Shown here: piece after piece, positions 9,095-18,800 of the stretch
How positions within the stretch are numbered: position 1 is the first letter of the stretch
Layout of the letters: the number at the start of each line of letters is the position of its first letter
Assembly (NCBI GenBank): GCA_937921035.1
Contig: CALEUL010000057.1
Span: 1 to 38,922, forward strand
DNA: 38,922 nucleotides
DNA from: an uncultured Porphyromonadaceae bacterium
GTDB lineage: Bacteria > Bacteroidota > Bacteroidia > Bacteroidales > Muribaculaceae
Reading direction: 5' to 3'
Translations under genes and position numbers: made by a program
Notes under the pieces: model-generated
The model's input: the letters and a program-made list of their open reading frames with translations, nothing else
The model's database searches: none
What the model was told of the DNA's origin: nothing

Positions 9095-10594
9095 TTAATT
9101 GGGCGACCACTTCGGCCTGATGAACTTAGCGGCGAATTTACGGCGCTTAAGGCGACGGCGAAGCAAGAACTTCTCATCGAATTCATTTCGGATTTTCATC
9201 ACTGAAAAATCCTCGATGAAGTAAATATATTTGCCCCAAGTAGGCAATATCCATTCCTCGGCGATGCGGCGCCGGATCTTGTAGCTGTTGAAGTGGACCA
9301 TCATGCCGAGGTATGAGTTGACACTGGCTCTCAGCTCCTCGAGCATTTTGATGCGTCCGGCATCGTCCGTGGCTTCGGCACGGACCTTGAAGCGGCGCAT
9401 TGACTCGATAAAGTGGCCGCGTGTGCGGTTAGCAATGTAGACGCGGCCCTGCAAGGGCTTTCGAGTGGTTTGGCTGTTCAAGCCGGACAGGAGAAAGCTC
9501 TTGAATTTCTTTATGGGGATTGGTGCCTGACTGAAGCCGCGAGAGAGCCATTTGCAAAGGTTCTTAACCCTGTTGACCGGGCGAGGACGATTGCAGGGCG
9601 GTTTTATGACCGCGCCAACCATCTTCGTTCCCTTGGTGTAGTGCTGAAGATAGATTTTATCCGGGTGCAGCGTGATATGCAGGTCTTCGGCGAGAAATCG
9701 CCTGAAGTCCTCAATAACGCGGCGCCCCTCGTCGAGTGAGCGGACGAGACCGCGCCAGTCATCCACGAATATAAGGAAGCCAGAGATTTTCAAATGGAAG
9801 ACCGCATATATCGTGGCGACGGCACCGAGGAAGTTGGCCCAGTTCTGGGACGGGAGATTGCCGATAGGCATACCGTCCATATAGAAAAGACTCTTGCGCG
9901 GTGGCAAGCCGTCCCACATATCATCAGATGAACGCTTGAAGTAGTTGTCCTGGCATCGATGGAAGAGCGTTGTCTTCATCATATAGAGGACAGCCTGTAG
10001 GTCGGGGCGAGAGTATGCTTTAGCCATCAGTTCCTCAAGCAGCGGCCAAAGGAGAGGTTTATCTACCGACATAAAGAAGTTGGCGAAATCTCCGCCGACG
10101 ATATAACAGTCGTCGCGAGTGTAGCCTTCAGTGAAATCGTAGATAGCCTTGTTGAATGTCTCGATGGCCCGGAGAGCGCAGTAACCTTTGCGGCAGTTCA
10201 TAGAACGGTCGCCGGCATAGATGAAGTATTGCTCGAGCACGGGCTGGTAACGCAAGTGTTCCCAGTGGTGGGCGACACGGTCGCGGAACGAGCCGGCCCA
10301 CACTTCACGCAGGACCGGGTGCGTTACCATGAAAACCATCGAGGCTTTCGGCTTATATTTAGCGGTGCGCATCTGTTCCCATAGCTCGACGAGATCACGG
10401 GCAGCATGCCACCGGAATTTAGTGCATGAATTGCTTGAACGCTTCTCGCGTTCACAGTCAATCCATGCCTCGATAACAGAAGAAAATGGTATGTCATAGA
10501 CTACAGGGATTGTCGCCGCCTCGGCAACCCGCGCCACCGGGCGCACCCTATTTGTATTTGTCTTATTGTTGTTGTTGACGTTGCCGTTGTTCAT
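9095..10594 (-). CDS. DGR reverse transcriptase
   Basis: The 499-residue protein carries the retroelement RT motifs. GDFANFF is at 168-174 with catalytic D169, DGMPIGNLPSQ is at 240-250, and the catalytic box FVDD is at 276-279. The (I/L/V)GNLxSQ form of motif 4 is characteristic of DGR reverse transcriptases rather than of group II introns or retrons. It copies the template RNA with adenine-directed errors, and the cDNA replaces the variable repeat of the target gene. The first ~27 codons of the open frame are the template repeat itself, and the ATG at 10594 lies inside it. No other in-frame ATG occurs before residue 75, so translation may start in the template or at a non-ATG codon. The conserved part begins near residue 38. 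It follows avd; the structured noncoding region lies downstream. Confidence 0.95.
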   Translation of the reverse strand: MNNGNVNNNNKTNTNRVRPVARVAEAATIPVVYDIPFSSVIEAWIDCEREKRSSNSCTKFRWHAARDLVELWEQMRTAKYKPKASMVFMVTHPVLREVWAGSFRDRVAHHWEHLRYQPVLEQYFIYAGDRSMNCRKGYCALRAIETFNKAIYDFTEGYTRDDCYIVGGDFANFFMSVDKPLLWPLLEELMAKAYSRPDLQAVLYMMKTTLFHRCQDNYFKRSSDDMWDGLPPRKSLFYMDGMPIGNLPSQNWANFLGAVATIYAVFHLKISGFLIFVDDWRGLVRSLDEGRRVIEDFRRFLAEDLHITLHPDKIYLQHYTKGTKMVGAVIKPPCNRPRPVNRVKNLCKWLSRGFSQAPIPIKKFKSFLLSGLNSQTTRKPLQGRVYIANRTRGHFIESMRRFKVRAEATDDAGRIKMLEELRASVNSYLGMMVHFNSYKIRRRIAEEWILPTWGKYIYFIEDFSVMKIRNEFDEKFLLRRRLKRRKFAAKFIRPKWSPN

Positions 10595-10620
10595 TGTAAC
10601 GTTCCAGGCGTTGGAAGACG
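10513..10620 (-). repeat. DGR template repeat (TR)
   Basis: These 108 bases match the 3' end of the gene at 11259-12056. On the - strand they read as a run rich in AAC/AAT codons (Asn-rich when translated), the usual design for adenine mutagenesis. The first bases (10620-10604) and the GC-rich end (10550-10513) are identical to the variable repeat. Differences are confined to 10551-10603 and all 17 are template adenines, out of about 34 adenines in the repeat. The TR overlaps the first codons of the RT frame and lies between avd and RT, the classical order. Confidence 0.95.
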
Positions 10621-10755
10621 TCAGTAGCCACTGAAGATGTTACTACCCATGCAGATAGTGGGCTACCCGATATTCCTATGTAGTTGCTCACTCATGGCCA
10701 AGACACGAAGCAAAGCCTCCGGGCGTTACCCTTACCCTTGCCATGACTCCGGCTT

Positions 10756-11112
10756 TCAGACGGTAGCGCTTCGTCTCCATGCCCCGGCTTGGTTTTCCAC
10801 GTCAGCCACGAGCAGGAAGACATCGGCAAGGACAGAGTCCTTCTTAAACTGCCGCCTGTCTCGACATACCATTATGAGAGTTTTTAAAATGTCAAATTCA
10901 ATCAGGAACTTATCGAGGTGTTCGGCTCGCGCACCTTTGCGCCGGTCCTCGTTTGCGAAATGGATAAGTGAAACGCAATCGAGCGCGGTGTTGATCATGC
11001 GCTCGCCCACGACATATTTAAACGATTTATCGAAATCGTTCCTTGCATCGATGAGAGCAAGGAGCAATTTGTACATGGAGCGATAAATATTTAAATCCTC
11101 AGTAAGAGCCAT
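10756..11112 (-). CDS. avd: DGR accessory variability determinant (Avd)
   Basis: Starting at the ATG at 11112 gives 118 residues, predicted all-helical with alternating charged and hydrophobic positions, as in the four-helix bundle of Avd (relative of the S23 intervening-sequence protein family). The length is normal for Avd. Avd forms a basic pentamer that binds the reverse transcriptase and template RNA and is needed for cDNA synthesis. The open frame extends to 11193, but the added N-terminus is encoded by a hairpin region and looks noncoding. It lies between the target gene and the TR/RT, as expected. Basic residues cluster around RRKGAR and CRDRRQFKKD, suited to RNA binding. Confidence 0.85.
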   Translation of the reverse strand: MALTEDLNIYRSMYKLLLALIDARNDFDKSFKYVVGERMINTALDCVSLIHFANEDRRKGARAEHLDKFLIEFDILKTLIMVCRDRRQFKKDSVLADVFLLVADVENQAGAWRRSATV

Positions 11113-11146
11113 ACCGCAATAACGAGAAGATGTTAATAAATATTGC

Positions 11147-11179
11147 AAGCGGCCGAAAATAAAAAATTTTCGACCGCTT
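11147..11179 (-). terminator. 14-bp hairpin between target gene and avd
   Basis: 11147-11160 pairs with 11166-11179 over 14 bp with one G-T type mismatch and an A-only loop of 5. The A/T-rich inner part and G/C-rich outer part resemble an intrinsic terminator. It may end the fiber operon before avd, or shape the DNA next to the variable repeat. Confidence 0.55.
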
Positions 11180-11190
11180 CGCGGTAGTGG

Positions 11191-11241
11191 CACTTACCGT
11201 GCTCCACCCCTCCTATCGTCGGGGACTACACACGGCAAGTG
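11191..11241 (-). other. Inverted repeat 3' of the variable repeat, likely DGR homing hairpin
   Basis: CACTTACCGTG (11191-11201) and CACGGCAAGTG (11231-11241) form an 11-bp inverted repeat with one G-T type mismatch. A CCCC/GGGG stem (11207-11210, 11221-11224) nests inside. It begins about 20 bp downstream of the target stop codon in - strand terms. DGRs such as that of Bordetella phage BPP-1 need a hairpin or cruciform just 3' of the variable repeat for efficient retrohoming, and this is the obvious counterpart. Confidence 0.6.
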
Positions 11242-11258
11242 AAAAAGTGTGAAAGGGT

Positions 11259-12056
11259 TTATATCGCCGCCTCGGCAACCCGCGCCACCGGGCGCACCCT
11301 AAAGGAAGTATTTGACTTAGTGCCGATGACGACGAAGCCGTAGTACATAGTAACGAACCAGGCGTTGGAAGACGAATATTCGGTCGAAGACCAATACCAG
11401 TCGATAGCTATACGGGCAGATGTGCCGAAGAAATACTCCAGCTCGGCATTGATTTCGAGCAGATATTTATACATTATTAACATCTGTCCGACGGCTGCGA
11501 GAGACCACTTAGTCGGGTCATTATAGCCGCCATCGGCGACTGTCGCGGCCTTATAGGCTCTGGCCTGTTTTGCCGCCGGATGGCTAATGCCCGACTCTGC
11601 GGCCCACGCGAGAATTTTGTCGGTATTGGCCTCGCCGTCGAGGTCGCGGAACATGGCAGGGTTAGCTACGAAGTTTGTCAGACCCGGAACATCGGTGTAA
11701 GAGGATGACGAAGGCTGCCATGCCATCGAGGTTGTGCCGGTTTCGCTCAGGGCATCGGCTTTGGCTACGATGAACTGTGTGCGCTCCGCGCGGACACGGA
11801 CACCGATGCGAATGTACGAGCCTTTGGCCGTAACACTGAGGGCATCCCATTGCGTGCGAGTAAAGAAAGCCTGTGAGCCATCGGCTTTCGACACACATGC
11901 GAGGGTAACGTCACGTAGGCCGCCGGCCCATCTCATGAGCTCGGCAAGTTCAGAGAGAGGCGTGTCAGCCGAGACCGGGACACCGACTTCGATAAGTGCG
12001 TCCACGAGGTCGGCCTTACTTTGTTTCATTAGTTGGGTATCTTCTATCAGGTTCAT
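11259..12056 (-). CDS. DGR target: variable C-type-lectin-like receptor-binding protein
   Basis: The 265-residue protein ends in a C-type-lectin-like fold typical of DGR variable proteins, with DWYWSSTEYSSSNAW leading into the variable segment and closing with FRVRPVARVAEAAI. The last ~37 codons are the variable repeat. The N-terminal ~110 residues match the neighbouring protein at 12069-12839 (pattern: FFT..W..L, then GVRVRA) and probably dock onto the fiber. It lies 12 bp after that gene and in the same operon as the giant fiber, so it is very probably displayed at the tail tip as the host-range determinant. The stop codon follows the repeat directly. Confidence 0.9.
   Translation of the reverse strand: MNLIEDTQLMKQSKADLVDALIEVGVPVSADTPLSELAELMRWAGGLRDVTLACVSKADGSQAFFTRTQWDALSVTAKGSYIRIGVRVRAERTQFIVAKADALSETGTTSMAWQPSSSSYTDVPGLTNFVANPAMFRDLDGEANTDKILAWAAESGISHPAAKQARAYKAATVADGGYNDPTKWSLAAVGQMLIMYKYLLEINAELEYFFGTSARIAIDWYWSSTEYSSSNAWFVTMYYGFVVIGTKSNTSFRVRPVARVAEAAI
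11264..11374 (-). repeat. DGR variable repeat (VR)
   Basis: This 111-base stretch aligns with the TR at 10513-10620. The 3' GC-rich block (11264-11301) is identical to the template and is the expected site of homing initiation. Between 11302 and 11357 there are 17 substitutions, mostly A to T on the coding strand with a few A to G and A to C, and none at a non-adenine template position. The VR also has one extra codon (within 11302-11306) relative to the TR. Confidence 0.95.
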
Positions 12057-12068
12057 GGGTAAAAGGAT

Positions 12069-12839
12069 TTAGTCGAGGCAGATTACACGGATAGAGCAAT
12101 CGGTCGTAGCTCTATTCACGACATACATTTCGCCTGAGGAGAAATTCAGACGGTAGACATTGGTTGCATCAGGGTACTGCAGGCACGTCCAGATCTGCTC
12201 GTTCTTGATGCAGTAGTCAGAGCCGAGAGCGACCATAATGATGTCGTTTATTTCATCACGGTAGCGGAGCATCAGATGCGCATGAGCAGGAGTCGGAAGG
12301 CACCATTGCGAGTCATCCTCGATACCGTCGGAAGCGAGTGTGAAAGCCTTATAAGCGAGAGCAGCTTCAGCGGCAGGAGCGCCGGAGCAGTTATTGTCCG
12401 ATTTTCCTTGCAGGAAGTCGCGGACTTTAACTGTCTCGTTGTAGGCATCCCACCACTTGTAGAGGTCGCGGCGGAGCGTCACGTCGTGAGCGTCTGCCAC
12501 CAAGATGTTCGGACCCCAGCGACGTGCGGTAAGGAGCGTAAAGCCCATTACGAAGCTCGCACCATGGGCGCGTACACGGATGCCACGAAGGAGGAAGTTT
12601 GCTTTTTCGGTTTCGGAAAGGCTCTGCCATTCCTCTTTTGTGAAAAAGAATTTCTTGTTGTCGTTCTTGCGGTTGGCCGCAATATTGACATCAAGAAGGC
12701 CGCTGCCCCATTTGAGATACATGGGGAAGTCGGCAGCCCTGGCGCTCTCGGAGAGTTTAAATCCGAGAGCGTTCAAGGCTTCAACCTGCGCCACTTTGTT
12801 GCGGCGCAGGAGCGTAACTGATTGTTCGTTTGAAGCCAT
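12069..12839 (-). CDS. Fixed paralog of the DGR target, probable tail-tip protein
   Basis: The 256-residue protein shares its N-terminal domain with the DGR target downstream (KFFFTKEEWQSLSETEK against a similar FFT..W..L stretch, then GIRVRAHG against GVRVRAER). Its end, IWTCLQYPDATNVYRL, follows the pattern of the lectin-like C-terminus but finishes RVICLD and has no DNA similarity to the template repeat. So it looks like a paralog outside DGR control. It sits 9 bp after the giant fiber and 12 bp before the target. It may be an adaptor or a fixed receptor-binding partner. Confidence 0.75.
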   Translation of the reverse strand: MASNEQSVTLLRRNKVAQVEALNALGFKLSESARAADFPMYLKWGSGLLDVNIAANRKNDNKKFFFTKEEWQSLSETEKANFLLRGIRVRAHGASFVMGFTLLTARRWGPNILVADAHDVTLRRDLYKWWDAYNETVKVRDFLQGKSDNNCSGAPAAEAALAYKAFTLASDGIEDDSQWCLPTPAHAHLMLRYRDEINDIIMVALGSDYCIKNEQIWTCLQYPDATNVYRLNFSSGEMYVVNRATTDCSIRVICLD

Positions 12840-12848
12840 AGAGAGAGG

Positions 12849-15800
12849 TTATTGGGTTATAATGTCATGAATAGATTTATCTGCATCGGCAATACGCTGC
12901 ACATATTCTTCGGCGGATTCGCCGTTGTAATATTTCAGATGTTCGCCGATGTTGTCGAGGGTTACGGTATCTACTTCAGGTGCGCCGGAGTAATACTCTC
13001 CATTGACCTCGTCAATGGAGTTGACGTATGCCTCGACCACGATATCGAGAGAGATGCCCTCAATGCCAGCCTCGATGCGCTGCAGCTCCGAAGATTCAAG
13101 GATGCGGCCGAGTTCGTAGCGGCCGTTTACAACAGGCAGCGACGAGCGCACACCGTCAGAGTCAAGGCCGCCAACATTGCGGTCGAGCATCGTGATCAGC
13201 TCCGAGGCATCGCCTTTGAGTGGCATACCGCTGATACGAACGGCCGACAGGACCGGTTCGTCGGACTGTCCGGAAAGCGTGTCTTTGAGCAGGCGGCGGG
13301 CATCGAGCTTAGCCGAGGTTTCCATGCGGAGGCGCTGCACTTTCGACAGCGACGGCACTTGTAAGCCGGAAGCAGCATTGAGGCCGTCGTATGTGATTTC
13401 AGGGAGGCCTACGAGCGTGATGTCGTTAAGAGAGCCAGGCATCGCGATATCGTTGATAGGCGATGTTTCGGCGACTGAGAACGACTCTACGGCAGAGTCC
13501 CGGGCATCGAGTTTCTGCAGACGCGGGCAACCCGAGCCATCGATGGACGTAAGACCGGTGCGTCGGATATCCAGCGTTTCGAGGAAGGGCAGATTACCGA
13601 GTTTGGCCGAAGACATTGCACGGTAGCCCGTCGGCACCTCTGAATGGGTTGCCGAGCCCAGGATCAGCGACACTACAAGCATCATTACCGAGAAGTCAAT
13701 CTCGCCATTCGACGAGCCGAGCGAGATTTCGCTGAGGTCGAGCGAGCTCATACGGTCGGCCTGATAGATATAGATAAGGGCGCCGGTCTGATGCGAGAAG
13801 TTGCTGAACTCGTAGCTCTGTCCGGCTTCGAGATAGACGGACTCGGAGACGGCTGCCGTGTTATCGTTGCCGATGCCGAAATAGCCGGTCTTGGCGGCCG
13901 TGAAACGGATTTTGGCACCGGCGGCACAAGCAATACGGGCCGAGATGTAGCCGGAGAAGAAAGCGCCGGTCTGGTAATAGCCGTCGCGTATTCTCCAGCG
14001 CTTCTCGATGAAGTCCGGGAGCGAAGTAAGGCCGAGGCCCTGGAGTGCGTAGAAATAGATAGTGTCTGAAGTGGCGGTGTACTGTACATATTTGCGGATG
14101 CCGTCGTAGCTTGACACCATCTTCGGCCAAATCATCAGGCGCTTCTCCATGAAGAAGTACATAGCGCCTTCCGGGGAGAACGGTTTCATGTTCACGCCGT
14201 CGACAACCGCTTCGACGGAGCGCATTGCTGCTATGACAGTACGAAGGTCGGTCTTATTGCCGGCATCGTCGACAATGAATTCCTGAACGAGGCGAAGCAC
14301 CACCCAGAGGATGGAGTTCCATCCTGCATAAGGGTTTGCGTAGCCCGTTTCCTCGTCGGTAGGCTTTGCAGGATCGCATTCAGGGTCGCCGGTGCAACCG
14401 CCGTCATTATCCTTACCGTTCGCGCCGTCAGCGTCATATACCTTGTTGAAGTACATGCGCACGGGCAGCATGTGAGAGGGCGTTGACTCGACATTGCAGT
14501 TATCGGCCTCGTCGTAGGAGTTGAAATAGATGCCGTTTTCAACGTAACATCCATCTTCGAGGAAGAACATTGGCTGCATGTTCTTTGCCTGTTGGTCGTA
14601 AAGCGAATTGTAGTCAGTCGCTCCATAGTAGACCATCTTAGAGCGTGTGTTCAGGAACTTGTAGAAGTTCTGACGAGCTCGGGCAGCGTATGTGCCGGGG
14701 TGTTTGTCGGGGTCGACGCTGTCGCAGAAGCGCAGCATTCGGTACAGTTCAAACGGCACTTTCTTGCCGGTGGCATATGCTATTGCGAGGTCATCGTTGT
14801 CGACCATGCACTCGAAATAGTAAGTCCACTTCGGCACGAGGTCGGCCGTGAGCTTACCCTTGTCGATAAGCTTCTGAACCCACGACGATATGAGGCCGGT
14901 GCCTGTCTGCATCATCGCGTCGAGGCTGTCGACACCGCGCCACCAGTCGAAATCCTGATAAGTCAGCAGCTCGAAGCCGGTAACTGGGTTGAGCACATAG
15001 CCATTGACTTTCCAAGTCTTTGTGCCTTTGCCGCCTGTCTGTCGCATGGAGCCTGTCTTTATGGCCCAAGCGCCGTTCTCGTATTTCAGGAAACGGTAGC
15101 GGTTGCCGCAATACTCAGAAATCAGATACAACTTTGTTGTGTCGACTGTCGTGTCTGCGCGGAAACGAGCCTCTGTCTGACTGAGAGTCTCGCCGGGAAG
15201 GCCGTAGTATTCGACGAAGCCGCCGTCCTGATAGTTTATACAGCCAAGGTTATAACCGGGCGTATTCATGAAGCCGAGGGCGGTCTGCTCGCCCTTGTCT
15301 TCCTTCCAGTTACCTTTGGCCTCGAAGTAGACATTTTGCAGAGTGTCCGATGTAGAGCGGAACACTGCAATCGGGTGGTTGGCCGTCGAATGGTTGAGTT
15401 CGAGGCCGTCGAGATGAATGTCGCCGATGTCCTGTGTGCCGTCGAAGAAACGCTGTGCGGGCGTCATGTAGTTGTCGCCCAAAGCGCGGTATGTAGCATT
15501 CATCATGTCGCATACGCCACAGTCGTTTGCGCCGCCGGCATCCGAGTAGTCGACCTTGATAGTGATAAGGTCGACGGCCATAGTCTTTTCGCCCACACGG
15601 ATTTTCTTCTTGGCGAAAAGAGAGTAAGTGAGCAGAGCGTCGGCATTTGTATAATCCGGGAACAGGGCGGTAATCTGCGAAGCCTTCGAGAGGTAGATGC
15701 GGACATTCTTCTTGCAACGCTTGGCCGAGGTAGTACCCTGACGGCGTATGCGGCAGTTGGTAGCCTTGAAAGAGCGCCACGGACGTTTCGGGTCATAGTA

Positions 15801-18800
15801 ATAGACCGTCATAACGAAGTTGTCCGAAGTAGACGTTCCGCTGTCGAAGGTGTTGAATGTGTCATCATCGGCGACGAGGACAACATAAGGGATGCCACGC
15901 GCCCAGAGAGCCGCGGCGGACGGGCGCATTGCGGTAGTACCCTCGGCAGTCTGAGACGTGAGGACATCCTCTGCGTTGAACTCACGGATCATCGCGTCGG
16001 TATCGATGAGCTTGACAAGGTAGTTCTTGAACGCCTGAGCCCATTCGTAGTGCGTCTGATAAGCGAGCATATAATAGAGATACAGGTCGCCCTTGGTGCC
16101 GTTCATGGTAATGTTCTTGCCATTGAACAGGTCGCCACGTCCGGGCGTGTAGCCGATATGTGCGACAAGCTCTCCGTTGAGATACATTCGCAGGGCCGAA
16201 TATCTCACGCCGGAGCGCTCGACATAGATGCTCGAAGGCTCCACAGTGATGCCGAGAGTAATCTGCTGGCCGCACTTAAACGAGCGTTCTTCGAGGGACT
16301 GGTTGCCGTTGCGGCAGAATATACCAACCTTGTTGCCCTTGATGTAGAAGCCTGCGCCCGAAGTCGGGTCATAACATTCAAGGAGCTTAGCGTCTGCGTC
16401 CTTGATGTTATTTGTAGCAAACTGGCACTGCCATGCCATGCCGGCAGCTTCGAGAGCCTGAGAAGCGAACGGCATGTGGTTGAGCGAGGCGGTAACATTC
16501 TCGGCGATGCGAAGGCAGTTCTGGCCAAGGTAATTGCCAAAACCGTTAGTAGTATAGTTGGCCCCGTAAAGGCTGACACGGAAATCGCCGTCGACGATAG
16601 AATGATCAGCCTCGGTATTTGAGCGCGAAGAGAAGTCGAAGGAGTAAAGGGCGCCCTCTTTGAGGGTGGCGTCGATTACAGATCCGGATACGGTAAGCTG
16701 CACTTCAAAGGAGCGGAAGTCGCGAAGGTCCGACGAGCTTACAACCTTTGCGTAAAGTTTCACAACATCGCCGTCAGCAAAGCCCTGTATCTGCTTGCTG
16801 ACGTTATAAGTGTGGGTGTTATCGCAAAGAAGCTGTGAAATGAGTGTGTCGTTGGCCTTCGTGTTGATGATGGTGTTGTTGCTCTTTGGATTGTAGACAG
16901 CGACGTCGAACTCTACGGACTCGAAGAGTTTGACAGTGCCACCGGAGCGGTCATCGTAGCGGACGGCAACAATAGGCGTTTCTGCCTCAGGGTCAACTAC
17001 CATAATCGCCGAATATACGGTATTGCCTTTTACGCCAGAGTTGAGCGATGTGCCGCTAATCCTGATTGGATAAGCACCGTGTTTCAAACCAAGCTCCGAG
17101 GGATTGAAGGAGATTGATTTAGTGAAAGAGTCCGTAACGGTGCTTCTGTGCAGCTCCTTCCATTGGCCGTTGATGAGGATATCGACAACGGCCTCGATGC
17201 CTTTGTTGCTTTGGTTGTTCTCGAACTTGAACAGATCGACAGTGGCACGAGTCATGGACGGAGTAATCATAGCGTCGTTGCGCACATGAAGCACTTGCAC
17301 GCCCGAGACGGAGACAGTGATATCTTCGGCAGTAACGGATATGAACTTTGTAGTAGAATATCCGGCCTCGTCGATAGCGCGGAGAGTGAAGCGTCGCATA
17401 CCGGCCTGAGAGAGAAACTGGGTAAAGTCAATGTCGAAAGAGAAATCGTCCATCGAGGCCGAGGAAGGCTTGTTGACGTTCTCGGACCAGACCGTAATGT
17501 TTGTGTCGCGGTCGATGAGCTCGAGAGTGGCGATAGCATTGTCGACTTCATTGGAGCCGGACATCGTAATCGAACGAATTGCGGCTTTCGTGGCGATAGT
17601 TGCGCCGAGGGCACCGAACAGCGGAGAATTCTTGAATTTGATAGAAACGACTGTGCCGCTTACCTCTCCGCCGCCACCAGTAGAGGCGAGGAAGGAAACA
17701 GGCTCCATGACCGGCTCGCCGTCGGCATTCTGGAACTGAATTGATACTGTGCCGTCTTCCTGAGTAACGGTATGCTGGGCGGGGAGCATATTGTAAGCGC
17801 CCCCGGTAGAGAAAGCATCCTTACCACCGGAAGCCGGAGTGTCGCTTGTTTTTACTTCGCCACCGCTGCCGAAGTCTTTCCAAGCGTTAATGTTGGCGAA
17901 GTCGGTAACGCGCTGCACGAGCTGCTTACTTTCCCATTTGCCTTCGGCGACTATGTATGTAAGGATTATGCCGGCCTTTCGGAAGATAATGCCTGTCTCG
18001 GTTTCCTTATCGATGACGGCCTGAATTGCAGATGCGAGGTCGTAGAAACCTACGGCTCTGTCGCCGCAAAGATAGTTGACGTTGATAACCGACTCTGAGC
18101 CGGCCGACATTGCGGCGTTGTCAATCCAGTTAGCCGGAGATTTGAAATTGTTAGGCTCTGTGTTAACGCCTATGTACTGGAATGTTTTCCACGAACCGGC
18201 CTTAATCGCGTATGTGATTTGCATACCGATAAGAGCCTTACCGGCTTCATAGACAGCCTCGAGAACATTGTGGCCGTTCTCGGGGATTGTGGCAGCCTTG
18301 ATGTCATAGTAATATTCGCCGGTGGGGAGTGGAAGATTGACCGTGGCATTGTAGTTGTTACCGATTGCGGCACCACCTACCTGAACGAGGTTCTTGCCGT
18401 CGAAACGGTAAAGGTCGTTATCGTGGCGGAAAATCCTGTCGGCTCGGGCAGTCTTGGCCGTACCGTCAGACTCCATATCGTTATAATCTGACGTAGTATA
18501 ACCTAATGAAGATGTCTTTACGGCGAACTGGTTGGTAGCATACATGAACCATACGCCAGTGCGTGGCGGTTGCAGCGTTCCACCCTCCAGCTGCTTGAAG
18601 ATACCGTCAAAGGGCAGAATACCTATAGCCTCACTGCGATTTTCGACACGGTCAAGGTCGACGTTTTCGGCTTTGTCGTTGAGAAGTTCATTTGTATTAT
18701 CGACTGCCTCTAATAAGTAGTCGACATCTTCGCGGAGCTTTTTGCCTTTAGCACCTGAATATGCCGTCTGTTCAGTTTCGCCGAGAGCGAGGTCGGAGCC

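Noticed and set aside
8874..9098. 74-residue + strand frame in the structured region
   Set aside because: Arg/Gln-rich translation of repeated stems; the matching part of the other module is not open in the same way.
11808..11819. GCGAATGTAC near 11809 as another operator copy
   Set aside because: Inside the target coding sequence with mismatches in the palindrome arms.
12069..12200. A second variable repeat in the upstream paralog
   Set aside because: The protein ends align loosely but the DNA does not match the template, and differences are not limited to adenines.
14592..16622. 676-residue open frame on the + strand inside the fiber gene
   Set aside because: It lies exactly opposite a strong coding frame, is Val/Ala/Glu-rich as expected of a reverse-complement shadow, and has no domain or upstream signal.
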